Positions 41,035 to 51,784 of a DNA stretch of 64,000 nucleotides are shown here, in pieces; the stretch's first letter is position 1; each line of letters starts with the position of its first letter. The notes beneath the pieces were generated by a model. It saw only the letters and a program-made list of their open reading frames with translations, was not told the DNA's origin and made no database searches. The position numbers were made by a program, and so were the translations under genes. Source of the DNA: Eremomyces bilateralis CBS 781.70 (taxonomy: Eukaryota; Ascomycota; Dothideomycetes; Eremomycetales; Eremomycetaceae); NCBI RefSeq assembly GCF_010015585.1, contig NW_022985069.1, positions 1,655,846 through 1,719,845 of the forward strand, read 5' to 3'.

Positions 41035-43839
41035 TCATCCATCTTTTTCCCTCCTTCTTTCCATCTTCCCAGCTTCTCTCACCGTCCCCAAGAAGGCTTC
41101 AACTTCACCTACCGCCCATCCGTCCTCCGACTCCAACGCCTTCGCAACCTCCTCGGTGCCACCCCACAACTTCCCTTCCAGGCTTATCAAGACCCCAACT
41201 GCACCCCGCACGAACGCTCCATCCCCCTCGAACACATACACATCCCACATCCGACTTGCCACCTCCACGTCCAGGCCATCCGTGAACAACCCCGCCAACA
41301 TGCGATCCATCGCCCGGCGCACCATGCCCACCTCCACCGTTTCCCGCGGTCCCCTCCCCACGTCGGAGTCCGTCGACGGCCGATCAGGCGGGTCGAAGAG
41401 ATGGGACGCGAGGCCCGGTCGTTTGTATCGGAGGGCGGAGCGGATGCGGTCGTGGGCACGGGCGATGGCGGAGGGGTCGTGGATGAGGTAAGCGAGAGGA
41501 AGGGGCCGGTTGAGGATGTTGGATAGGGCGATGAAGGCGGAGGGGGCGTCGGGGAGGTTCAGAAGAAGGAGAGCCGCGATGAGGTGGAGCGGGATGGTGG
41601 TGGCTAGGGGGGAAGAAGGGATAGAGGAGTCTCGCGGAGCAGGGAATTCAACATCGGTGCGGTAGTAGGCATAGGCGGAGAGGACGTCGATGAGTGGAGC
41701 GTGGAAAGGCCCAGTAGGAGCGAAGAGGCGCAGAGAAGGGTGTGTTTCAAGCGCGAGAGCATCTATCGTTGCGAATAGACGCGACTCTTGCCTTTCGGTC
41801 CCAGGAGAGTTCTCGTTTTCGAATGCAGAAGAGGGCCGTCGTTCTTGTTCTACTCGTGCGCGTGCAGCCCGAGCGCGACCCAGAGCAGCCTCGAAGCTGG
41901 TATGTGTGAGAGCAAGCTCGTTTCCGATCGCGCGGCTCCAGACTTCACCCCGAAGTCGAGGTGTGATGCCGCGCCACCAGAGCTCCCGGATTCGTGGCTC
42001 GTTGATCGCAGTGTTCCAGTTTGGGAGGACATGGTCACTCCAAAGGCGAGCGAGAGAAGCTTGAGACGTGTCTTTGGCAACGTTTTGCGCCTGCGCGGTG
42101 GCTGCTCGTCGTTTCTCTGCCGGCTTTGTAAGTATTCTTTCGAGCACATCAATGCGGATGTGGGGTTTGGTGGATAACATACCGATCTCAGCCGCATGCG
42201 CCATCATCCGCTGCCATTCCTTCAAGTGCTTTTTTTCTTCCAGTGGATTCTTAGGTGGAAGCCAACTGGGCCGTGTGCGTGTCAAAACCTTCTCCTTCTC
42301 TTTGCTGATCGGTAGCGGATCGATCATGATATCGCCTCGTCTCAACGGTGGAAGCGAGATGGATTTCCCGGATTTCGAACGCGCCGGATTGTATGGATCC
42401 CCCGATGGATATGACTGCGTCTTGGCGAGGTTCAATCGCCCGCTTTGCACATTGGCTTCATGAGCGCGATCGCCGGACTCGGCGTACGACTCCAAAGCTT
42501 CCGTCAGATTTCGTGCATCGTCGGAAAGGTCGGATAAAGCTTCCGTCCATGACTTTGTGCGGGTGTTGTGGTAGGGACGTTCCTCGACAAGACACGTCGC
42601 TGAGGCGCTCTTAGGAATGCGGTCTCGTAGTGATTGGGGGGGAGTTGTGCCGCTTGGTGAAGTGGTTTGGCCGGCGGGAGCGGATCGCAGTTGTTCCGAC
42701 GGGTAGGGGGAAAACCCTTCGGGGGAGCGAGCTAGTAGAGATGTCTGGGATCGAGGGTCGGGACTGGCGGAGAGGGATCGATCGAGAAGAGGTCGCGGGG
42801 AAAGAGGAACGTTCCAGATGACGGCATCGTCAGGGACGTCTTCGTCCGAATCATGATATTCGTCTTCCAGTTCCTTGACCGATTTCCTGCCTGGTTTCCA
42901 TGTCGGTCGTCGATGCGAAATGCGGGGGGCTGGCGACTCGCCGCGAAGGCTCGAATTCGCCGAGGAGTTCCCAATATGTCTTGAGCCGGGAGACGGCGAC
43001 CTTGATGTCGGATTCCTTGGTCCGCGGTGAGGTAGTGATATTGGTGAAGGACCGGTAACACCGCGGCGAGATCCATTCGGGGGGGGTGCATCACGGGGAA
43101 CGCTCGAAACATGCCCCTTCAAACTTGGGTATTTCGGTCTCGAGCGGTTCGTTAAGTCTCGTAAGGTAGGAATGCTCTGTGTACTGCTTCGGCTGCTGGC
43201 CATCGAGGACGTCGACTCGCGAATCGTCGGGCGATAGTCAGTCGCTTTCTTCTCGTATACATCGGAGGAATAGGTATTATGAAGATCATCTAAGGTAATG
43301 TCTTCGAAATGCGAAATATCAGTAGGACCCGCTGGCTCGGCCAGGTTGGAAGAATGAAAGGAAGATGATTTGGAGGACTTGGAATTGGTCAAGTCGGGTG
43401 GTGATCCTGGATCTGCATCATGAGGATGATTCGTGATTTGGTCGTGACCGTATGAGACGGTGGAGGCCATGAGCGGCCGAGCTCGCGGCTGAGACGAGGT
43501 TGGAGAAGTTAAACAAGCGCTTGGGGGTGAAAAGGAGCGAGAACGGTTCGTTACGATTTTGGAGGGAGTGTTCGGTCGTCTGCCGCGAAAGACGCGAGTG
43601 GTAGAGAGCGTGGAGGCGTCGTCGTCGTCGTCGAGCGGGAGACGGATTAAGGAGCGAGTGACGGCAACAGGCTGGAGAACATGTTGCAGCGGACGGGGAT
43701 GCAGGGGAAGATGGTGGAGAGAGCGACAATGAAGAGGAGGAGGAGTTGATAACGAATGTGGATCGGAGGATGTTGAATAAGCGGAGTGGAGGTTGTGGGG
43801 ATGGGATTGAGGCTGAGGAAGTTGTTGAAGGCTTGCCAT
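41035..43839 (-). CDS. TBC (Rab-GAP-like) domain protein, catalytic fingers apparently lost
   Basis: A single exon of 934 residues. The first 600 or so residues are Ser/Pro/Arg-rich and disordered-looking. The TBC domain starts near residue 620 (LWWRGITPRLRGEVWSRAIG), resembling TBC1D12/14. Near residue 698 the usual Arg-finger motif (IxxDxxRTFP) reads IDALALETHPSLRLF, with Glu in place of Arg. Near 726 the segment AYAYYRTDVEF should continue GYxQGM but reads PAPRDSSIPSS, so the Gln finger is absent. The following helices (LIAALLLLNLPDAPSAFIAL, LDVEVASRMWDVYVFEGDGA) are well kept. It probably binds a Rab GTPase or acts as a scaffold rather than a GAP. The reading frame is intact throughout. 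Confidence 0.85.
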   Translation of the reverse strand: MASLQQLPQPQSHPHNLHSAYSTSSDPHSLSTPPPLHCRSLHHLPLHPRPLQHVLQPVAVTRSLIRLPLDDDDDASTLSTTRVFRGRRPNTPSKIVTNRSRSFSPPSACLTSPTSSQPRARPLMASTVSYGHDQITNHPHDADPGSPPDLTNSKSSKSSSFHSSNLAEPAGPTDISHFEDITLDDLHNTYSSDVYEKKATDYRPTIRESTSSMASSRSSTQSIPTLRDLTNRSRPKYPSLKGHVSSVPRDAPPPNGSRRGVTGPSPISLPHRGPRNPTSRSPSPGSRHIGNSSANSSLRGESPAPRISHRRPTWKPGRKSVKELEDEYHDSDEDVPDDAVIWNVPLSPRPLLDRSLSASPDPRSQTSLLARSPEGFSPYPSEQLRSAPAGQTTSPSGTTPPQSLRDRIPKSASATCLVEERPYHNTRTKSWTEALSDLSDDARNLTEALESYAESGDRAHEANVQSGRLNLAKTQSYPSGDPYNPARSKSGKSISLPPLRRGDIMIDPLPISKEKEKVLTRTRPSWLPPKNPLEEKKHLKEWQRMMAHAAEIGMLSTKPHIRIDVLERILTKPAEKRRAATAQAQNVAKDTSQASLARLWSDHVLPNWNTAINEPRIRELWWRGITPRLRGEVWSRAIGNELALTHTSFEAALGRARAARARVEQERRPSSAFENENSPGTERQESRLFATIDALALETHPSLRLFAPTGPFHAPLIDVLSAYAYYRTDVEFPAPRDSSIPSSPLATTIPLHLIAALLLLNLPDAPSAFIALSNILNRPLPLAYLIHDPSAIARAHDRIRSALRYKRPGLASHLFDPPDRPSTDSDVGRGPRETVEVGMVRRAMDRMLAGLFTDGLDVEVASRMWDVYVFEGDGAFVRGAVGVLISLEGKLWGGTEEVAKALESEDGWAVGEVEAFLGTVREAGKMERRREKDG

Positions 43840-45116
43840 CTCCGTCCCTCTCGTATTATTAAATTCTTCTCTCGTGTCGCTCTACGGCTCGCCGCTCAGC
43901 CTTCGAACTCCCTCTCTTGGCTCCTAATTACCTGCAGCTTTCGAACAGTCAACATTCAACGCCTAACCGTGGCGTAGGGAGTGCCGGAACGGGGGCTTGA
44001 CGATTGACAGCTTCAAGCCGTCAATTCGGACACTTCGGTTCAGGGGCAGAGCGAACACGACGCTACTGTTGGCTCGTTCTGCTGCTCAACGACCGTGCGA
44101 CCGATTGTGGCTTGGCCGAATATTGCGGAAACCCGGATTTAGTGTCGATAGAGCACGATGGGCATCGTAATAGAACATTTAGCAAATGTCAACTAGCTTA
44201 GATGGGAAGTGCAAGATGTAAGATGAAAGACGGACGGCGACGAGACGAGAACAAAGGTATTATGAGGCGGATGTGCCGAAATGAGACGAAAAATGTGGTC
44301 GGGAAGGCACCGAGCGTCCAGGCGAGTTTACTGCTGACTGCATCACCTGGCTCTTGCGCAACAATTGACTTGGTTAATTATTATTACTATGATGGTGATG
44401 GTGATTATGATTAAGGTAGTATTATCATTTGCCAACTGGCAGGTGAGGCCCCCTGTTTTGGCCCCGGTTGGATGAATTATGGCTGGGATTGGGTGGAAGT
44501 AATAAATCTGCAGGCTGGGGATGCAGGTTGGGAGTGTTGGAGGATGCTGGAAATCTCGATCGACTTAACTCGAGCCTAGAGGCCATGATGTCAAGGTGAT
44601 AGAAACAGTTGGAGTCTCGGGCTGGTTTGCTGCTACACAACTTTACTGCTGCCCTCTCTACGGCAGCTGTCATTCCGACACGGTGAAACGCTCAAGTCAA
44701 ACCGCATTTGCTTCTCAGCTGAAGCACGAACCCAGGCACCTGGTCGGATGTATCATGTAACCCCAAAAAACCGTATCATTGCGATCAAATCTGATTCATT
44801 GACCGAACTTTGCGACTCCGTGCCCGGACAGCCATCGGCTCGCGCGTCCCTTACATGGCTTCATTGATAGGCTTTGCTGTATATGAATTCGTGATGGTCC
44901 GGAAATTGGCCAATAAGACAAGAAATTTATCAAGCTCCTGTACCTGCATTTGGGCTGGTTTGATCAAGGGGAACCCCAGCTGGAATGGCCCATCCATGTC
45001 CCCACGGGATTTGCCTACGTAGTACGTATTCCGTACCACTGCCCTTATTAGGCGTCGATCTCGGATATCTGAATTTTGAACAATTGGTTTTTGGGAGGCT
45101 CGATACTGCGAATTAT
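43840..45116. other. Intergenic region between the TBC gene and the TERT 3' end
   Basis: Holds the promoter of the TBC gene (minus) and the TERT 3' side. An 82-codon minus-strand frame at 44425-44673 has no family resemblance. A (GAT/GTGAT)-type microsatellite lies near 44378-44412. One copy of the 12-mer TACGTAGTACGT is at 45016-45027. Confidence 0.4.
45016..45027. repeat. Recurrent 12-mer TACGTAGTACGT, copy 3
   Basis: Identical to 12733-12744 and 18466-18477; about 90 bp beyond the TERT stop codon. Confidence 0.6.
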
Positions 45117-48100
45117 TCATGGCAACTGATTTCGAGCCTTCGATTCGGCGTCGCCAACGAGACGCATCATCCAGTGATAATCTGCAATGCTATGCCCCCG
45201 CCAAGCCACCCGCCGTTGTCGTGATAGCCAAGCGAGAAGTCCAGCATGGGCGGTCTGCTTCTGCCCAAACGTCTGCTCGAACGCCAGGTACCCGAGCCTG
45301 CATGAAAATCATACATGTCCCATCAGCTCATGACCGTGATTAAGGAAGATACCGGATACGAAGAAGGAGACTAGGTTTCACTTACCATTGCACGTGGCTT
45401 TCACAGGGAAGACGATGATCTGCACGACGGAACTTACCGTCGGGCATAGGGACATCAAAAAGGCTATTTTTGTCATCTTTCCGGGATCGACGGATTTCTC
45501 GGCCAACCCGCCGGGTCGGTCGACGACATGTCGAGGTGACTCCAAGCGCAATCAGGGCGTCAATGGTTCCTGTCGGGAGTTTAGTCTCCGTCTCACCTGG
45601 TAGTTCGCACACATTCGTGACCTACTCATCAAAAGCTGCTGTCCCAGCTTCTGTGCCTTGGGAAGCTCGCTCCAATAGTGGAGACAGCGACATGCAGCGT
45701 CGAGGAAAGACTGATAGAGGTTGCTTAACACCGTTGTGGTGCTGTTGAAGCTCGAGTCGAGTAGTGATCCCTTGATTTGAACCTTGAATCCGCTGCATGC
45801 ACGGTTAGTCCAACATTCCCTCACTCATTGACATCGTCGTATACTTCAAAGTTCTTCGGTAGAAACTCCGCCCTGGGACCTGCGTGTATTCGACAGTGAG
45901 CGAGTCTTTCATTCCTATTCGGCAAAATCGGTCAGTGAATGGTCGGTGTCGCATCAGCTGGTTCGACTCACCGTCATGTCCTTCCTTGGCCGGTCTTCGC
46001 CTGACCTCCAGTGTTTCCGTGTCAATGTACAGACCACAATACAGGAAGTACTGCCCTTCCCGAACCAATCCAACACTTTCTTGTTCCGCCAACCCTTCAG
46101 CGTTAACTAGGGTCTTCTCCCTCTGTACCTTGATCCCCCAGTCCGGCTCGCCATTGTGCATGATCTTCAGGAACCGTCGGACATAGTCCTTGTTCGTGCT
46201 AATGAGCAGAAAGTCGTCGATAAGCCGGAGCAACACACTCTTGGGGTTTCCGCCATCATCTTCTTGTAGGAAGCGAAGCTTTTTATCCTCGAAATCGGCA
46301 TAAAAGAAGTTGCAAAGCAGGGCCGACAGTATCGACCCCTGCGGGACGCCCTTTCGTCGCCTATACAATGTATTGCCGATCTTCACGGCGCTATACTTCA
46401 AATGCTCTTGTAGGGAAGCCAAGAGTGTTCGCCGATCCTCCGTCTTCTCATTAGGGGCATCCAGAAAGACTGCGCTGTTCTTAGCTGAGGTATGCAGGGC
46501 GCGAATGCGGTCTGGGAAGGGTGTCTCATCGCCGATCCGTTGGGCATGTTCATTCCAAATCGTGATGGGCTTGTTTAAGGCTTTGCCGTTGGCATGGTCG
46601 CCTTGCCGTGCATGGTAGGTAAGCCATGGATCGGTGTTTCCCAACATACGAGTCTCATAATGGGATTTAAAGGCGTACTCATCCAGCGACAGGATCTTAG
46701 AGACGTGATGGAGGAGGGCCTCTTGGGGAATCGTATCAAAGCAAGACTGGACATCAACCTTAGCGAAATATAACTTCTGCGGTTGGTTAGACGTCATTCC
46801 CAGGGCCCGGCGGAAATCTGCCAATCGAGGATAGATGTCGGCCACTGAGAAAAGGGAAGATCCCAACCTTGACGGATCTAGGAGCTGCACACTGTCAGTC
46901 GAATCCGATAAAGAAACATGGAGGAAGCGTTACCTTCTCGTACTTCAACGCATTGAATATGGGCTTCAACGAGTAGTTGATACTTCTCCCCAACATCACT
47001 CTTTTGCCATCTCGCACCTGCCATCGTTTCCGCAAATTGGTGATCATCCGAACACCACTCTTTTTGGGCAAGAGTCTGACACTACCTACTCCGGCTGCCG
47101 TGGATCTTAAGAGTTGATCGGTGCTCTCCCGGGGAACCGGTTCGAACATGTTGGATTTGAACTCTTTTATGTAAGGTATTGTGAGCTTCCGCCAGACATC
47201 GTGCCGAAAGTAGAACAGTTGTTGTTTATCGACGTTTGACTCCGTAACATAGAAATTCGATCGTATCAGGGGAATCAAAAAGGAATCAAAAAGGTAGTAG
47301 ACGAGTTCGAGAAAGATTTCTTTTCGTTTCAAGGCTTCGAATTTGCCGACTTTGGCGTCGGGGGTTGTCGGTGAAGAACTCACCCAAGCAATGGTTGATT
47401 GCTGTATTCCTTCCATTACATTGTGCAAGCTCAAAGTCTCCCTCTTCCGTATACGGAGAAACTGGTCAATTAACTTCATGATGCATTCGGCGTTTTGCCT
47501 ACTTCCCCAACAATCGCTAGGAAAGACTCGAGCGACGATGGCTCGACAAAATGCGGAAACGTGAGCAACAGGGGTGGCGAACTCGGTCAAACACTGGTTG
47601 GGGAAATCGGGACCAATTCCCTGGCCCAGACGCTTGTCATTGGTTTTACAATAGTGAAGCAGGAGTATCCGATATGGACAGCGTCTGTGGCGTTTCCGCA
47701 ACCTGCCAACGAGCACCTTTGCACCTGGTTTCAGTCTTTTGGGAACCGTACTGGGGATGATTGCCGGAAATTTCTCGGGGCCCTTAAGTCCCGGCCGAAT
47801 CTTCAACGTTGCATCGGCAATCTCTCCCTCTCGAAAAGTGTAGTCTTTCGACGCCAGGGCAGTCTCGTTGCGGTCAACCTTAAAAGTGAAGACGTTGTGC
47901 AAGCCAAACTGGCGTGGGAAAATATATTTGAGGATGTGGCATAACTCGGCCGAGTTTTCAACGTCATGAAGCCTGTTGAATACATCTACTTGATGTCAGA
48001 GAAGGGTGGGAGTTGGAAAGGAAGTACTAACGGTTAGGGTGGAGGCCGAAATTAATAAACCCCCCAGGTTTATATGCAGGACGAGCATAGAGGATCCGAG

Positions 48101-49060
48101 AACGAACAAATCTGATCTCGCTTGGTGATCGGAGTACGGCATCCTGATCAGGTTTGCTCTTCGCCACGACTTCCTTACGTAGGTTAGGTTCTGAGTTGTG
48201 CAATTTTTCAAAGGCTTGTAGCTCGGAGAGAGGGATTCCTTGTCACGTTAGTTTAGGGATATGCGAGCGGATAATATATTTTACCTGACAATTGATAGTA
48301 GCTTCCACGCCCGCATTCAACAGGGACAAAAATGCCACAATTCAGGAGCAGTTCCTCCATTATTCTTTCGCCGGCCGGGCCCAATATGCGGCACAAATCA
48401 CACCAAAACTTGCCCTTCATTGTCTCCACACGGTGGCTTGGATTGGAATGCACCAATCCTGGAATAGGCTGGTTAGCAGTGACGGGACCTCCAGCTCGTC
48501 GATAGCCCTGGCAAAGGAGATGAGAAGGCCAGTAGCGATTAGTCTCTCGTCCAAACAGTAGCCAGATTACGCGGTTAACGATCTATGGAAGAATCAGCCA
48601 TACCACCCAAAGGATCGGATCGAATGGATAACGGCAATGTCGCTGTGACATGGCCACGGGCGCCGACGCCGCGTCGTTCGAATCAAGTACGAACCTCTGG
48701 AAAATCCTGGCTTGGGATTGCCGAACTCGTAGCAAGAGTGGACTCGGTTCGTTGCTGAGTAAAGAGGGCCAACTCCTGAGCTTTGATCGCTTCGTGCGAA
48801 ATACTCGACGTCGTGCCACATCCAATGATGACTGAGTCGATCCATTGGGCGATATCTTTGTACTTGTCCGACTCATCGAGGCATCGGATTCTCTTCCGAG
48901 CTTCGCGGGCCGCATCTGGGAGTTGGCAGAGGATATAGGTGCGCAGGGTGATGGTCTTGGCGTAGTAACATCGGAGGACCGGATGAGATATCTCGGCGGC
49001 CTTCTGCCTCTTTGCTGGGTTTTGGTCATGATTCCGAGCTCTTTTCCGCTTCCGTGACAT
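45117..49060 (-). CDS. TERT: Telomerase reverse transcriptase (TERT)
   Basis: TERT is the catalytic subunit of telomerase. Nine exons fit by splice signal and phase: 48695-49060, 48285-48582, 48032-48238, 46934-47985, 45972-46884, 45845-45914, 45626-45792, 45386-45569, 45117-45297 (1145 aa). The N-terminal TEN/TRBD region includes CGIFVPVECGRGSYYQLSG and VFNRLHDVENSAELCHILKY. Motif T (SNFYVTES) lies near residue 534, motif 1 (VRLLPKKSGVRMITNLRK) near 590, motif A (FAKVDVQSCFDTIP) near 685, B' (GVPQGSILSALLCNFFYADF), C (LLRLIDDFLL) near 862, D (GIKVQREKTLVN) and E (YFLYCGLYID), then a C-terminal extension ending near HVQWLGYLAFEQT. The catalytic Asp triad is present. Exon 1/2 and 6/7 junctions are the least certain. 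This is the host's own enzyme, not a retroelement. Confidence 0.9.
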
Positions 49061-51784
49061 CTTGACTACTATGTATAATGGGTGATGGCTGAGGAAGATA
49101 ATTGTACCATGCTGTAACTGTAGGAGACGGATGAAATAATACTGTAATACTGGGATGAGGTTGGGAGACGCGATCTGACCAGGCGACGCGATCAGATGAA
49201 TGCCTCAGGCACCAAGGAGCCAATGTCATCAATCAATCCGAATGAACCAGGAAATCATTGAACCTTTGCTCCTGTCCCTCTACCAAAACACCAACTGAAC
49301 GATATTTTGCAGAATGACCTGGTTCAAACCTTCCGTGGTACAAACCAAGCGGCTTCAAACATAGTCCTGTCATGCCGTGGCACAGGATGGCCTACCTGAT
49401 TTGATTAGTGCATGTGAGGATGAGTTGTCCTGGATGATCCCTTGCAGCGTGCAGGTTCCGTTGCATCTGGCAGCGGATGATTCGATAGTTCGATGATCCG
49501 ATGAATCGACGATTCGCCTGCAGCTGCGGGAAGCCATCCACGTCCTGCATCATTGCGCCTTGCGGTGTTTTGGCTGGGTTGAATGCCCTATTACCGCACT
49601 GTAATCTGGACGGTTCTGCGCTGGGCACCAGATGGGAAAACACGAAATGAGGGTCAGATGTGTCCGTCTCTCCATGCGTTCCCACTTCCAAATCTTGGAC
49701 ATCGATGTTGTATGTAAGATTTACCCGCTGCGGTATAGCTTGGACTCGTTGAGCCACCTGTATCACCACTCGTGGGCAAGTGTCCATGGATGGGAATGAG
49801 GATGGAATTGCTCCTTTTCCGGTTTCCAAGAATGCCCTGAGAGCTATGTTTAGACTTTAGAGTACCGCTGCATGAAATTGAATCCACCCTGCGCCAGCCT
49901 GGCTATGCGATCCGAGGCGTTGGATCCCAAACAGGCTGCTGTTTATCAGAACGATCCAACCATTCGAGAATCCGATCCCAATAATCCGGACGGACAACAA
50001 AGGAGGGCTTCGTATTCAACGCAGTCTGCATTCTACAGCCAACTCATACGAGATGTGGCACTTTTCTCCTTCTCGGCAATACAGGTCATTCAGTGGCAGG
50101 AGATATGAGCAGGAACGAGATATGTCAACTTTCCGACATCTCTAGTAACTTAGGCATGGCAAACCCTAGTGTCGGAAAGTTCCTTCAACGCCCTCCACTT
50201 TTCAACATCCATTGATTGATCAAAGATTCATCGATGATTATTAACACCGGGACAGTCCGCCATCCGGACCAGCCACAAAGGAAGAGGAAAATGAGAAGAG
50301 AGAATCGGATCAGGCCCGCCGAGTATAGGGTTAGTGGCGCCGGTTAGGAGTTAAGACGGAACGGTTGTCATAGCGTGTCAGTGTGGCTTTCTCCATTGAA
50401 AGTTTTGATGATGTGAAACGTTGGAAGGCTTGGAATCGGACATCAAGAACCATTCCACTCTCCTCGCTCTCCACTTAAGAATCTAGAATCTACGGATCAG
50501 CGGCACCATCACATCGATAGTGTGAGGGCCTGAGGGGAGAATTTTGGTCCTTTGTGTAATTGGGTGGGATGGAGATCCGAGATGGAGTGTCCGGAATGAA
50601 CTCCTGATTCCTGAAGAAATTGTCTGCAATTCTGCAACCGACGGTGGATGTGGAGAGGTTTTGGACCGAATTCCGTGTATCGTTGCACATCGGGAGGGAG
50701 AGATGTTTGTAGCCGGCGAGGCACAGCGGTCTCCGAGTGAGACTCCGACCGACTTGGAGGCAGTGGTAATAGAATTAATATGCAAAGGGCAGATGCTGGA
50801 CCTATCTCCAGTGGATCCGGTATATTTTAATACAGAATGATGAAGCGATGAAGTTGGAGAGCCCACCAGGGACAGTTCATGATTCCGTGCTCCCGGTACG
50901 CCGTCCTCCCCCATATTCCCACCGGACGAGGCTGTGAAGACTGAAGTGTGAACAGTGCGGGCGGAGAATTAGTTAATAGTTAGGGAGTTGGGAAATTGAG
51001 GGGGACCAAGATAAAAGCAAAAAAAAAATATCTGCAATTTGAGATTACTACGTACGACCGGTCTATCTCTCAATCCTCTCTGGTTAATTCCTCACTTTCT
51101 TACCGTTCTCTTGCTCATTGTTGGCTCCATCGCTGTGTTGCCCACCACTGTGAACTCTCTCACTGGCATCTCCGCTCTCCAGTCTCCCCATTATTGACAC
51201 CCACACCACATACCACCCTCTCGCACTCCCCCTTCGGTATTATTACTATATCTCCAGGCTGTGCTCCCTATATTCTCATCCAACTCCTTACTTCCCTGAC
51301 GTCCCGATCCAAAATTCTACTGAACTACACCTCGATCCCTCCTATTCCTAGCCGCGGTCCCTCCCGCAACCCGATTGACCGATTCCCGTCTCCTCTCCAA
51401 GTCCTACACTCCTATCTCCTCTCGGGTACGTGGATTTCCCCAATAGGACCTCCGATGCTCCAGTAGGAAATTCAGTTTCATCCAAGCGGCCAAAACCGAT
51501 CCCTTCTCATCGTGATTGGCCGCATGCCTCATCAACACTTGCACCGCCCACGCTGCGCGTCGTGCGTCTATTGGCACTTCACCCTGTCTACCACCACGTC
51601 CTCCACCACGTCGTCTTGCTTCCCCGACCCTCGCCTCGTCATCCGTTCGTCCCTTTGATCACTGCAGACTCCTCCCAAGTTACGAAGCACCTCGATCGCG
51701 GTCACTGGAGTGCCGATTGGAGTCGGATTGCCTCGCTGCTGTCCAACGGTTCATGATTCCCCTGTGCCCTGCTGTCATGACAGG
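49061..51784. other. 2.7-kb region between TERT and the RhoGEF gene
   Basis: Contains the TERT promoter and a long leader of the RhoGEF gene. Two ATG frames are coding-like but unsupported by family: minus 49392-49829 (145 codons, LVPSAEPSRLQCGNRAFNPA) and plus 50544-50840 (98 codons, WSVRNELLIPEEIVCNSATD), the latter facing a 143-codon antisense frame. A degenerate run of GATTCGAT/GATCCGATGAAT units lies at 49468-49518. From about 51060 to 51780 the plus strand is markedly C/T-rich, as in long 5' leaders of fungal regulatory genes. Confidence 0.4.

Noticed and set aside
41022-41526. Plus-strand frames of up to 237 codons
   Set aside because: Mostly opposite the C-terminus of the TBC gene; Pro/His/Arg-rich shadow composition.
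45805-47902. Reverse-transcriptase domain suggesting a retroelement
   Set aside because: Motif T, motif 1 with LLPKKSGVR, and the telomerase-type C-terminal extension identify it as the host TERT gene; there is no integrase, endonuclease or LTR.
50483-50914. Overlapping sense (98-codon) and antisense (143-codon) frames
   Set aside because: Neither has family resemblance, and their mutual overlap makes chance the simplest explanation; kept only as a note in the intergenic entry.
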